Below, in pieces: positions 16,228-24,096 of a DNA stretch of 64,000 bases. Each line of letters opens with the position of its first letter. The stretch's first letter is position 1. The stretch is taken from contig NZ_JAFG01000004.1 of the NCBI RefSeq assembly GCF_000519305.1, positions 310,001-374,000 of the forward strand, read 5' to 3'. Source of the DNA: Mesorhizobium ciceri WSM4083. Its GTDB lineage: Bacteria > Pseudomonadota > Alphaproteobacteria > Rhizobiales > Rhizobiaceae. Under the pieces are notes generated by a model. That model did not search any database, was not told where the DNA came from, and was given only the letters and a program-made list of their open reading frames with translations. The position numbers and the translations under genes were made by a program.

Positions 16228-17397
16228 ATGATCGTTTCGCAGAAGAACTCCAGCCCTCGCCTCCATGACGGCGCTTTGCTGGCAACGGTTCTTGCTGGCA
16301 CATGGCGCGAGGAACCGCCCTCGCCGGCCATTGCAGCCGAACAATTGTCGCGATTGGCGCCGTTGCTGATCGGGTCGGGCACAGCGGGTTTCGTGTGGCG
16401 CAGCATATCGCGCGATGCGGCGTTGAAAGCAGCCGAAGGCGCATCCGAATTGCGCAATGCCCATCACCATTTCGCCATCCAGGCATCGGTCAAGGGCGAA
16501 TCGCTCGACGCGCTGGCCACAGAATTTTCTGCCGCGGGGCTCGAACCCCTGGTCTTCAAGGGCTGGGCCATCGCCCGATATTACGCCGCGCCCCATTTGC
16601 GGCCGTTCGGCGATCTGGATCTTTGCGCGCCGCCCGGCCGTCATGCAGAAGCCGCCGCGCTGCTCGGCAAGCACATTTCCGGCACCTTGCGCCACGACAA
16701 TCAAGGCCTCGTGCACCTGCCCAACAATTTTCAGGTGGAGATGTCGTCGGGTCTCGCTGCAACGGTCGACCTGCACGCGGACCTCAAGAAGTATCGCTGT
16801 CCTTCGCTTGCGGCCGTCTACGGGCGCTCGATCCCCGTCAGGCTTTCGGGTGGCACGGTGCGTGTGCCGGCGCTGGAGGACCATCTGCGCTTGGCCATCC
16901 TGCATTTTCTGCGCCACGGCGGCTGGCGGCCGTTGTGGCTCACCGACATAGCGGCGATGCTGGAGAGCGCGACCGGCGATTTCAACTGGGATCTGTGCCT
17001 TGGCGAGGAGCCGCATGTAAGGCGGTGGATCGCCTGCGTCCTGCAGCTTGCAGGCGATCTGCTTGGCGCCCGTATTGAGCACGTCCCGACCTCATCCCGC
17101 ATCGCCGATATGCCGCGCTGGATCGCGAAGACCGTGCTCAACGAATGGCGGGCGCCATTCGCCGCGCGACAGGCGGTGCGGCCGCTCGGCGACGCGATCG
17201 CCGATCCGAGGCTTTTTCCAGGTGAGCTTGTTCAGCGCTGGCCGAACGCGATCCGGGCGACCGCCGATCGCGACGGCCCGTTCGACGCGTCTACACGTCT
17301 GCCCTATCAACTGGCGAGTTTCACAGCGTCGGCCTGGGGACGCGTTGCGCGAACCTTTGGTCCGGCAGCTACATTGGTGGAAGATGACAAGGTTTAG
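16228..17397 (+). CDS. Nucleotidyltransferase-family protein (NTP_transf_5-like)
   Basis: A 389-residue protein. The signature is LVFKGWAIARYYAAPHLRPFGDLDL at residues 108-132; Lys111-Gly112 and the Arg125...Asp129-x-Asp131 cluster match the uncharacterised nucleotidyltransferase family PF14907. The fold implies NTP-dependent transfer to a peptide or small molecule. Relatives accompany HprK-like kinases and PqqD-like proteins in several peptide-tailoring loci, such as the paeninodin lasso-peptide cluster. Its gene ends 5 bp before the kinase gene, so the pair is an operon. The start at 16228 lacks a clear SD, so a nearby alternative start is possible. Confidence 0.8.
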   Translation: MIVSQKNSSPRLHDGALLATVLAGTWREEPPSPAIAAEQLSRLAPLLIGSGTAGFVWRSISRDAALKAAEGASELRNAHHHFAIQASVKGESLDALATEFSAAGLEPLVFKGWAIARYYAAPHLRPFGDLDLCAPPGRHAEAAALLGKHISGTLRHDNQGLVHLPNNFQVEMSSGLAATVDLHADLKKYRCPSLAAVYGRSIPVRLSGGTVRVPALEDHLRLAILHFLRHGGWRPLWLTDIAAMLESATGDFNWDLCLGEEPHVRRWIACVLQLAGDLLGARIEHVPTSSRIADMPRWIAKTVLNEWRAPFAARQAVRPLGDAIADPRLFPGELVQRWPNAIRATADRDGPFDASTRLPYQLASFTASAWGRVARTFGPAATLVEDDKV

Positions 17398-17402
17398 CGT
17401 TC

Positions 17403-18287
17403 ATGTCTGATGTCTCGACCTTGCCACGCCTTGCAAGCCAGGCGCTGACGCCGTGCTGGGACAATCTCAACAAATTGACGTGGGTCGACGGCTTTGCCTT
17501 CACCAGCTACGGCGTCACTCTCGGCGTGCGCGTCAGCGATCCGGCCTTGCTGCCAATGTTACGATCCCGGTTGCCGCGCGACGCCGAGCCGTCCGATGCC
17601 GATGTCGTCGAACGGTATTTTTCAATGATCCTCGGGGGCACCAAGCCCGGATCGCGGATTCGTGCTTTCAATATGCTCTATCTCGACCATTCGCAGGCTG
17701 CCCGCTCACACAGGGTGGACGACATGCTCGATGCGTTTGAATCATGGAGCCGGCTGTCGGTCGCCGAATTCGCGCCGACGCGCATCTTCGTCCATGCCGG
17801 CGTCGTTGGTTGGAAAGGCCGTGCGATCCTCATTCCCGGCAAGACGCAAAGCGGCAAATCCAGCCTGGTCGCAGCACTCGTCAAGGCCGGGGCCAGTTAT
17901 TATTCGGACGAGTTCGCGGTACTTGACGAAACCGGCCGTGTCCACCCGTTCGCCAAGCCGCTATCGATGCGCGCCAGTCCGACGGCACGCCAGCATGATG
18001 TAGCAGTCGAGGACATAGGAGGACATGTGGGCGAGGAACCATTGCCTGTCGGCCTTGTCGTCATGAGCCAATATAAGGCTGGCGCGCGGTGGCAGCCGCA
18101 GACATTGTCGCCGGGCCTTGGTCTCCTGGAATTGCTGGCGAACACAGTGTCGGCCCGGCGGGCTACGGAGCGTGCACTGGCGGTGCTGGGAGGGGTCGTA
18201 TCAAACGCGGCCGTGATCAAGTCGGAGCGCGGTGATGCGCAGATCACGATCGCAAAAATTTTGCAGGCGATCGAGCCGGACATTTGA
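17403..18287 (+). CDS. HprK-related kinase (HprK-rel-A type)
   Basis: A 294-residue protein. Its C-terminal half resembles the HPr kinase/phosphorylase catalytic domain: P-loop IPGKTQSGKSSLV at residues 144-156 and YSDEFAVLD at 167-175, the latter at the position of the HprK acidic motif. The N-terminal half is specific to this subfamily and the sugar-system HPr is not nearby. In peptide-modification clusters such kinases phosphorylate a peptide residue. It follows the nucleotidyltransferase by 5 bp and is probably co-expressed with the divergent PqqD/knottin gene. Confidence 0.82.
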   Translation: MSDVSTLPRLASQALTPCWDNLNKLTWVDGFAFTSYGVTLGVRVSDPALLPMLRSRLPRDAEPSDADVVERYFSMILGGTKPGSRIRAFNMLYLDHSQAARSHRVDDMLDAFESWSRLSVAEFAPTRIFVHAGVVGWKGRAILIPGKTQSGKSSLVAALVKAGASYYSDEFAVLDETGRVHPFAKPLSMRASPTARQHDVAVEDIGGHVGEEPLPVGLVVMSQYKAGARWQPQTLSPGLGLLELLANTVSARRATERALAVLGGVVSNAAVIKSERGDAQITIAKILQAIEPDI

Positions 18288-18454
18288 GCGCCCGGCGAGG
18301 GCTCGCCCCGCTTCGTCAGGACCGATGGCTCCATCTCGCATGGAACAATTTTCTTCCTATTTGTACGACAAGCCGGGGTAGCTGCCGCAAATCTGCACAG
18401 CAGCTATGCAAGTTTCTTTGTTGCCGAATCGTTGGGCAACTCGTAGGTTCTGGT
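18288..18454. other. Spacer between the kinase gene and the sRNA
   Basis: About 170 bp with no supportable gene. Its end carries the inferred sRNA promoter: TTGCCG at 18421-18426 and TAGGTT at 18444-18449, 17 bp apart. A 35-codon minus-strand frame overlapping this spacer was considered and rejected. Confidence 0.5.
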
Positions 18455-18570
18455 TGTCGGCCATCTACTCCTCCCAGATGCGATGCCGACGCTGAATGGG
18501 GTGCACCTCCTCCCGCGCCACATTCGAAAATCGAGCCCGCTGCCACCTCCTCCCGGCAGCGGGCTTTTTT
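18455..18570 (+). ncRNA. Trans-acting sRNA of the alpha-r14/NfeR1 type (three CCUCCUCC-type loops)
   Basis: Three consecutive hairpins each expose a pyrimidine-rich anti-Shine-Dalgarno loop. Hairpin 1 (18456-18490) has GTCGGC/GCCGAC stems and loop ACTCCTCCC. Hairpin 2 (18494-18525) has GAATG/CATTC with loop ACCTCCTCCC. Hairpin 3 (18535-18564) has a perfect 10-bp stem GCCCGCTGCC/GGCAGCGGGC with loop ACCTCCTCCC, then six T, forming the terminator. This three-hairpin CCUCCUCCC layout is the hallmark I know for the rhizobial alpha-r14 sRNA family, which pairs with ribosome-binding sites of transport genes. A promoter-like TTGCCG-N17-TAGGTT precedes it. The 5' end is approximate. Confidence 0.82.
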
Positions 18571-18662
18571 CGTTCAGCCGTCGGAATTCCCATGCCGCCT
18601 GGGTAAATGCGTGGGCGGCCCTCCTTCATAGAGCCGTAAACCGCCAACAATCGTAGCAGATC

Positions 18663-19256
18663 TCAACCGGCGGCAGCGCCCCGGAACGAAACGATCAGCC
18701 CTTCGGCCATGCGCACGAACTGCGTGCTCGGACCTTCGGTACCCACGGTCTGCACGCTGACACGCGCGCCCTCGAACAGCAGCGACAGCGTATCGGCAAG
18801 CAGTTCAGCCTGACCAATGCCGGCATCCCGACATAGCGTCACAAGGCGCGCGCGCTGGGCTTCCTTGAGCTCCTTGATCACCAGCCTGGCCGGATGGTCC
18901 GGCTCGGTCAGCTCAGCAGCGGCATTGGCCATGTCGCAGCCGCGGCCGTCAGCATTGAGCATGGCAGCCGCCTTGCGAACCCAGGCATGCAGCTGGGCAA
19001 GCTTGTCACCAGGAAATTCAGCCTCGAATGCATTCCACATGGCGCCAGCCTTGGCCGCATTGGCGCGCAGGCATTCGACGATCAGTTCGTCCTTGGATTC
19101 GAAGTGACGATAGAGCGTCATCTTGTTCGTGCCGGCAGCTTCGGTGATGGCGTCGACGCCGACGCCCTTGATGCCATGCTTGTGGAACATGTCGCGTGCC
19201 GTCTCCAGGATCCGATCCCGGGGACGAGGGCGCTCCACGATGCCGTCTGTCATCAT
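18663..19256 (-). CDS. TetR-family repressor of the RND efflux operon
   Basis: A 197-residue protein with a TetR_N HTH at about residues 13-59 (ARDMFHKHGIKGVGVDAITEAAG, then MTLYRHFESKDELIVECL) and a helical ligand domain. It diverges from the RND operon, and a dyad at 19303-19347 lies in the shared intergenic region, over a promoter-like sequence facing the pump genes. This arrangement (local TetR plus RND pump) supports ligand-relieved repression of the pump. The inducer is unknown. Confidence 0.92.
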   Translation of the reverse strand: MMTDGIVERPRPRDRILETARDMFHKHGIKGVGVDAITEAAGTNKMTLYRHFESKDELIVECLRANAAKAGAMWNAFEAEFPGDKLAQLHAWVRKAAAMLNADGRGCDMANAAAELTEPDHPARLVIKELKEAQRARLVTLCRDAGIGQAELLADTLSLLFEGARVSVQTVGTEGPSTQFVRMAEGLIVSFRGAAAG

Positions 19257-19293
19257 GATCTCCTTTCGTTTCCAAAAAACCCTCGGCCACCTC

Positions 19294-19322
19294 TTGACTA
19301 GGGTGTTACCGGTCTGTAACTT
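19294..19322 (+). promoter_or_regulatory. Sigma-70-like promoter of the RND efflux operon
   Basis: TTGACT (19294-19299) and TAACTT (19317-19322) are separated by 17 bp and face the pump genes. The spacer overlaps the left arm of the TetR-type dyad. Confidence 0.5.
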
Positions 19323-19347
19323 CCAGAATGTTACTTACTGGTAACAC
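19303..19347. promoter_or_regulatory. TetR-type operator dyad
   Basis: GTGTTACCGGT (19303-19313) and ACTGGTAACAC (19337-19347) are 11-bp inverted arms with one mismatch. An inner GTAAC/GTTAC pair lies between them. The site covers the predicted -10 region of the pump promoter and lies 46 bp before the divergent tetR gene, so it could control both. Confidence 0.65.
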
Positions 19348-19495
19348 CTATATCGTCCACCGTCAATAACAAGGCCGTGAACTGGCCCTGCCGGACGAGA
19401 GGGACAAGAAACTGCCAATCATGCGGCCTCGGCCGGTGAAGAGATGAAAACGGTTCGCGAGCACGGGCTGCGAATCGACAGACAAGGAGCCGGCC

Positions 19496-19750
19496 ATGCC
19501 ACAGCGCCGCGATCTTACCATAGATGAGGCCGTCCGGGATCCGATGATCCGGCTGGTCATGAAAGCCGACGGCGTCGACCCGCGCGCCTTCGAGACGATG
19601 CTGCGCTCGCTCGCCGATGCGCAGCGCCACGAGGTGCCGTTGCTGCGTTCGCGGGACGGCCTCGGTGACAAGCCCGGCCAAAGGCTGTCCAGGGTTGCCA
19701 GCGCCTTCGGGCGGGCAAGAGCAGCCGGGGAGGCTTGCATCTCATGGTAA
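19496..19750 (+). CDS. Small hypothetical protein coupled to the RND pump
   Basis: An 84-residue protein beginning with a helical segment TIDEAVRDPMIRLVMKADGVD, a pattern I recognise from uncharacterised short rhizobial proteins. An AAGGAG site lies 8 nt before the ATG. The stop overlaps the pump start in ATGGTAA (7 bp), implying translational coupling. No TM segment or signal peptide is visible. It may be a cytoplasmic accessory factor or a leader cistron; the function is unknown. Confidence 0.65.
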   Translation: MPQRRDLTIDEAVRDPMIRLVMKADGVDPRAFETMLRSLADAQRHEVPLLRSRDGLGDKPGQRLSRVASAFGRARAAGEACISW

Positions 19751-22700
19751 ATTTCTTCATCCACCGTCCGATCTTCGCCTCGGCGATCGCCATCATCATG
19801 GTGCTCGCCGGGTCGATTTGTTATTTCCTGCTGCCCGTCTCGCAGTTTCCCGACATCACACCGCCGCAGGTCGTGGTCAGCGCCCATTATCCGGGCGCCA
19901 GCGCGCAAGTGGTGGCCGACACGGTGACGACGCCGCTGGAACAACAGATCAACGGCGTGCAAGGCATGACCTACATGTCGTCGACGAGCTCCAATGACGG
20001 CTCCTCGACCATCACCATCACCTTCGATGTCGGCTATTCGCTGAGCACCGCCGCCGTCGACGTCCAGAACCGCGTCTCGCAGGCGGCTTCGTCGCTGCCG
20101 GCGATCGTCAACCAGGGCGGCGTGACGATCAAGAAACAGAATCCGAACTTCGTCCTCATCGTCAACCTGACCTCGCCCGACGGTTCGGTCGATCCGGTAG
20201 CGCTGAGCAACCTTGCCTACCTGCAGGTCGTCGATCCGCTGAAGCGCCTGCCCGGCGTCGGCGATGTGCAGATCTTCGGCGAACGGCGCTATTCGATGCG
20301 CGTCTGGCTCGATCCCGACAAGCTCGCCAATCTCGGCATCACCGCCGTCGATGTGCAAAATGCCATCGCCGAACAGAACGTCCAGGTGGCGGCCGGCAAG
20401 ATCGGCCAGTCGCCGGCACCCGCCGGCACCGCCTTCGAAATGCAGGTCAACGCCGTCGGCCGGTTGAGCGATCCCAAGGAATTCGGCGACATCGTCGTGC
20501 GCGCCAACACCGATACCGGCTCGCTGGTCAGGCTGCGCGACGTCGCCCGCATCGAGCTTGGCGCGCTGCAATATTCGTCGTCTGCCTTCTTCGGCAAGGA
20601 CCCGACCGTGGTGCTTGCCGTCTACCAGATGCCTGGATCCAACGCGCTCGATCTGCAGCAACGCGTCAAGGACAAGATGCAGGAGCTGTCGGGCCGGTTC
20701 CCGAAGGGCGTCTCCTATGCGATGCACTACGACACGACGCGCTTCGTCTCGGCGTCGATGCATGACGTGCTGATCACGCTCGGCGAAGCGCTGGTGCTGG
20801 TCGTCGCCGTGGTGTTCCTCTTCCTGCAAAGCTGGCGCACGACGATCATCCCGACCATCGCCATTCCGGTGTCGCTGGTGGCGACGCTGGTCGTCATGGA
20901 GATGCTCGGCTTCTCGCTCAACATGCTCTCCCTGCTCGGCATGGTGCTGGCGATCGGCCTGGTCGTCGACGATGCCATCGTCGTGGTTGAAAATGTCGAA
21001 CGACAGCTGGAGGCCGGGCTCAAGCCGCTTGCGGCGACCAAGGCCGCGATGCGCGAGGTCACCGGACCGATCATCGCCACCACCGCCGTGCTGATGGCGG
21101 TGTTCGTGCCGGTCGCCTTCATTCCCGGCGTCTCCGGCAAGCTCTACAACCAGTTCGCGCTGACGGTGGCGATTTCCGTCGGCATCTCGGCCTTCAACTC
21201 GCTGACGCTCAGTCCCGCGCTCAGTGCGGCCTTCCTGCGGCATCGCGGCGAGACGCAGTTCGCCCCGTTCCGCTGGTTCAACACCGGCTTCGACAGGCTG
21301 TCGCACGCCTACGCCAATGGCGTACGCATCCTCATCCGCTTGCGCTGGATCATGCTAGGCCTGTTCGCGGCCGGACTGGTCGCCACCTACTTCGTCTGGC
21401 AGCGCCTGCCCTCGACCTTCCTTCCGGTCGAGGACCAGGGCTATTTCTTCGTCGTCATCCAGTTGCCCGACGGCGCGTCGCTGGAACGCACCGACGCGGT
21501 GGCGCAGAAGGCGCGCGATATCCTGCAGGCGACGCCCGGCGTCGAGATCGTCGGCTCGATCAGCGGCCTGAACTTCCTGACCAGTGCGGCGCAGTCGAAC
21601 TCGGCGGTCGAATTCGCCATCCTCAAACCCTGGGAAGAACGCGGCCCCGACCAGAGCGCGTCGAAGCTCGTCGCCGACGTGCGCGGCAAGCTGATGCAAA
21701 TCCCGGAAGCCTTTGCGCTGAGCTTCGATCCGCCGTCGATACCGGGTATCGGCACCACGGGCGGCTTCGAATTCGTCGTCGAGGATCTCACCGGCCGCGG
21801 CAGTTCAGCCCTCAACGATGCCACGCAAGCCGTGATCGCCGAGGCGCGCAAGCAGCCGGAGATCAACCCGCAGCAGCTGTTCTCGCCGTTCTCGACCTCG
21901 ACGCCGCAGTTCAACTACGACCTCGACCGCAGCAAGGCGAAACTCCTCGGCCTTAACCTGCCCGACGTCTTCAACACGCTGCAGATCTATCTCGGCTCGC
22001 TGTACGTGAATGACTTCAACCTGTTCGGCCGCACCTTCCGGGTGACCATCCAGGCCGACAAGGATGCACGTGCGGGTGCAGCCGACATTTCGCGGCTCTA
22101 TGTGCGCAATGCCTCCGGCGGCATGGTGCCGCTCTCGACGCTGGGCAAACTCGTGCCCTTCGTCGGCCCCGAGACCGTGCCGCACTACAACAACAATGCC
22201 TCGGCCTCGATCAATGGCGGTGCCGCACCCGGCTTTTCCTCGGGCCAGGCGGTTGCCGCGATGGAACGGGCCGCCGCCACCGCACTGCCAAGGGATTTCG
22301 GTTTCGAATGGACCGGCATCACCTTCCAGGAGCTCAAGGCAGGATCGATCGCGTCCGTCGTCTTCGGCCTCGCCATCGTCTTCGTCTTCCTGATCCTGGC
22401 GATGCAGTATGAGAGCTGGGCGATGCCGTTCATGGTGCTGCTGGCGGTGCCACTGGCCCTGTTCGGCGCCTTCGTGGCCTTGTTGCTGCGTGGCATGCAG
22501 ATCGACGTCTACTCGCAGATCGGTTTCGTCATGCTGATCGGCCTGGCGGCCAAGAACGCGATCCTGATCGTCGAGTTCGCAAGGCGACGGCGCGAGGAAG
22601 GCCTCAGCATCGTCGACGCGGCGATGGAGGCGGCACGGCTGAGGCTGCGGCCGATCCTGATGACGGCCTTCGCCTTCATCCTCGGCGTACTGCCGCTGAT

Positions 22701-22920
22701 GTTTGCGACGGGTGCGGGCGCGGCAAGCCGGCAGTCGATCGGCACCACCGTATTCGGCGGCATGGTCGCGGCGACCATCCTGTCGCTGGTGTTCGTGCCG
22801 GTGTTCTACGCGGTCATCGAACAGCTGCGCGAACGCCGCGGCAATGACAAGCCCGCCTCTCAAGACAATGAACCAACGACTGAGCCCGCATTCCGTCCCC
22901 TGGCGGAAGCGGCCGAATAA
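19744..22920 (+). CDS. RND multidrug efflux transporter permease (HAE1/AcrB type)
   Basis: A 1058-residue inner-membrane pump of the usual HAE1 length. It begins VNFFIHRPIFASAIAIIM (TM1) and carries the TM4 proton-relay segment MVLAIGLVVDDAIVVVENVER with the Asp pair, plus the mirrored second half IGFVMLIGLAAKNAILIVEFAR (TM10) with Lys. Periplasmic porter-domain features include FPDITPPQVVVSAHYPGASA. ATG 19744 is preferred over an in-frame TTG at 19735 because homologues start there. It is followed by its adaptor gene. No outer-membrane factor is present nearby. Confidence 0.95.
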   Translation: MVNFFIHRPIFASAIAIIMVLAGSICYFLLPVSQFPDITPPQVVVSAHYPGASAQVVADTVTTPLEQQINGVQGMTYMSSTSSNDGSSTITITFDVGYSLSTAAVDVQNRVSQAASSLPAIVNQGGVTIKKQNPNFVLIVNLTSPDGSVDPVALSNLAYLQVVDPLKRLPGVGDVQIFGERRYSMRVWLDPDKLANLGITAVDVQNAIAEQNVQVAAGKIGQSPAPAGTAFEMQVNAVGRLSDPKEFGDIVVRANTDTGSLVRLRDVARIELGALQYSSSAFFGKDPTVVLAVYQMPGSNALDLQQRVKDKMQELSGRFPKGVSYAMHYDTTRFVSASMHDVLITLGEALVLVVAVVFLFLQSWRTTIIPTIAIPVSLVATLVVMEMLGFSLNMLSLLGMVLAIGLVVDDAIVVVENVERQLEAGLKPLAATKAAMREVTGPIIATTAVLMAVFVPVAFIPGVSGKLYNQFALTVAISVGISAFNSLTLSPALSAAFLRHRGETQFAPFRWFNTGFDRLSHAYANGVRILIRLRWIMLGLFAAGLVATYFVWQRLPSTFLPVEDQGYFFVVIQLPDGASLERTDAVAQKARDILQATPGVEIVGSISGLNFLTSAAQSNSAVEFAILKPWEERGPDQSASKLVADVRGKLMQIPEAFALSFDPPSIPGIGTTGGFEFVVEDLTGRGSSALNDATQAVIAEARKQPEINPQQLFSPFSTSTPQFNYDLDRSKAKLLGLNLPDVFNTLQIYLGSLYVNDFNLFGRTFRVTIQADKDARAGAADISRLYVRNASGGMVPLSTLGKLVPFVGPETVPHYNNNASASINGGAAPGFSSGQAVAAMERAAATALPRDFGFEWTGITFQELKAGSIASVVFGLAIVFVFLILAMQYESWAMPFMVLLAVPLALFGAFVALLLRGMQIDVYSQIGFVMLIGLAAKNAILIVEFARRRREEGLSIVDAAMEAARLRLRPILMTAFAFILGVLPLMFATGAGAASRQSIGTTVFGGMVAATILSLVFVPVFYAVIEQLRERRGNDKPASQDNEPTTEPAFRPLAEAAE

Positions 22921-22935
22921 GATTGGAGACTGATC

Positions 22936-24087
22936 ATGCGTAAATGGAAAATCGCGTTGGGAACGGCTGTCGCGCTGGGAGCGATCTCGGTGGCCAGCGT
23001 CCATCTGCTCGACATGGGCAATCTCAGCCTCAATGCCGGCACGGCCGCGGCGACGCCTGCTCCGGCGGCATTCGTCATGCCGGTGCCGGTGGTCAGTGTC
23101 GTCAAGAAGACGATCCCGATCTACCTGGACTATGCCGCGCGGACGGAACCGATCCGCAGCATCACCTTGCAGGCCAGGATTCCTGGTTACCTGCAAGAGC
23201 AGACCGCTTCTGACGGCGTCGACGTCCGGCAAGGCGATCTTCTCTACAAGATCTCGCCTGACGACTTCCAGGCGGCTCTCGACCAGGCCAAGGCGCAAGT
23301 GCAGCGCGATACGGCGACGCTCGACTATGCCCGGTCCAATCTCGGCCGCGGCACCGAGCTTGCCAAGAGCGGCTACCTCGCCAAGGACGGCTTCGACCAG
23401 CGCACCAGCACCTTGCGCGAAGCACAGGCGTCGCTGGCGGTCAACCAGGCGGCGGTCCGCACGGCAGAGCTCAATCTGAGCTACGCTGAAATCCGGGCCC
23501 CGTTTGGCGGGCGCCTCGGCCGCAACCAGGCTTCGGTCGGAACGCTGGTCAGCGTTGCCGGCACGGTGCTCAACACGCTGGTGCAGCTCGACCCGATCTA
23601 CGTCACCTTCAACCCGAGCGAGACGGATCTGGCCGAGATCGAGCAAGCCCGTGCCAACGGCCCGATCGAAGTGGAGGTCCTGCTCCCCGGCCAGACCGAG
23701 GCAAGCCAAAAGGGCGAGCTTACCTTCATCGACAATTCGGTCGACCGCTCGACCGGCACGATCACGGCGCGCGCGACAATCGGCAATGGCAAGTTCACGC
23801 TGCTGCCGGGCCAATATGTTCGTGTCCGGCTGCATGTGAGAGAGCAGGCCGACGCGCTGATGGTGCCGCAGACGGCGCTGGGCTCGAGCCAGCTCGGCAA
23901 ATATCTCTATGTCGTCGGCAAGGGCAACACGGTCGACCAGCGGCTGGTTTCGCTCGGACCGACGAGCGGCGATCAGGTCGCCATCCTCAGCGGCGTCGCC
24001 GAGGGCGACCAGGTGATCACCGGCAATCTGCAGAAGATCGGACCAGGAGCGCCTGTATCGCCGATACCGGAAAAGCCGGCCACCTGA
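22936..24087 (+). CDS. RND efflux periplasmic adaptor (MFP/HlyD family)
   Basis: A 383-residue membrane-fusion protein. An uncleaved or Sec N-terminal segment is at residues 7-26 (IALGTAVALGAISVASVHLL). The lipoyl-like half-motif RTEPIRSITLQARIPGYLQ, the helical hairpin (ALDQAKAQVQRDTATLDYARS, then TLREAQASLAVNQAAVRTAEL) and the beta-barrel/MPD region (SVGTLVSVAGTVLNTLVQLDPIYVTFNPSE) follow in order. It lies 15 bp after the pump, an inversion of the common adaptor-first order. It would bridge the pump to a TolC-type channel encoded elsewhere. Confidence 0.94.
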   Translation: MRKWKIALGTAVALGAISVASVHLLDMGNLSLNAGTAAATPAPAAFVMPVPVVSVVKKTIPIYLDYAARTEPIRSITLQARIPGYLQEQTASDGVDVRQGDLLYKISPDDFQAALDQAKAQVQRDTATLDYARSNLGRGTELAKSGYLAKDGFDQRTSTLREAQASLAVNQAAVRTAELNLSYAEIRAPFGGRLGRNQASVGTLVSVAGTVLNTLVQLDPIYVTFNPSETDLAEIEQARANGPIEVEVLLPGQTEASQKGELTFIDNSVDRSTGTITARATIGNGKFTLLPGQYVRVRLHVREQADALMVPQTALGSSQLGKYLYVVGKGNTVDQRLVSLGPTSGDQVAILSGVAEGDQVITGNLQKIGPGAPVSPIPEKPAT

Positions 24088-24096
24088 ACACCCCCG

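Noticed and set aside
18357..18464. A 35-codon minus-strand frame (MADNQNLRVAQRF..., two Cys) with an excellent GGGAGGAG site, resembling a RiPP precursor next to the HprK locus.
   Set aside because: The apparent Shine-Dalgarno is the complement of the CCTCCTCCC loop of the plus-strand sRNA hairpin; the frame overlaps the sRNA promoter and first hairpin. The sRNA explains the signal better.
19363..21306. A 647-codon minus-strand open frame opposite the RND pump gene.
   Set aside because: High-GC shadow frame with His/Arg/Asp-rich low-complexity translation; the plus strand encodes an intact RND pump.
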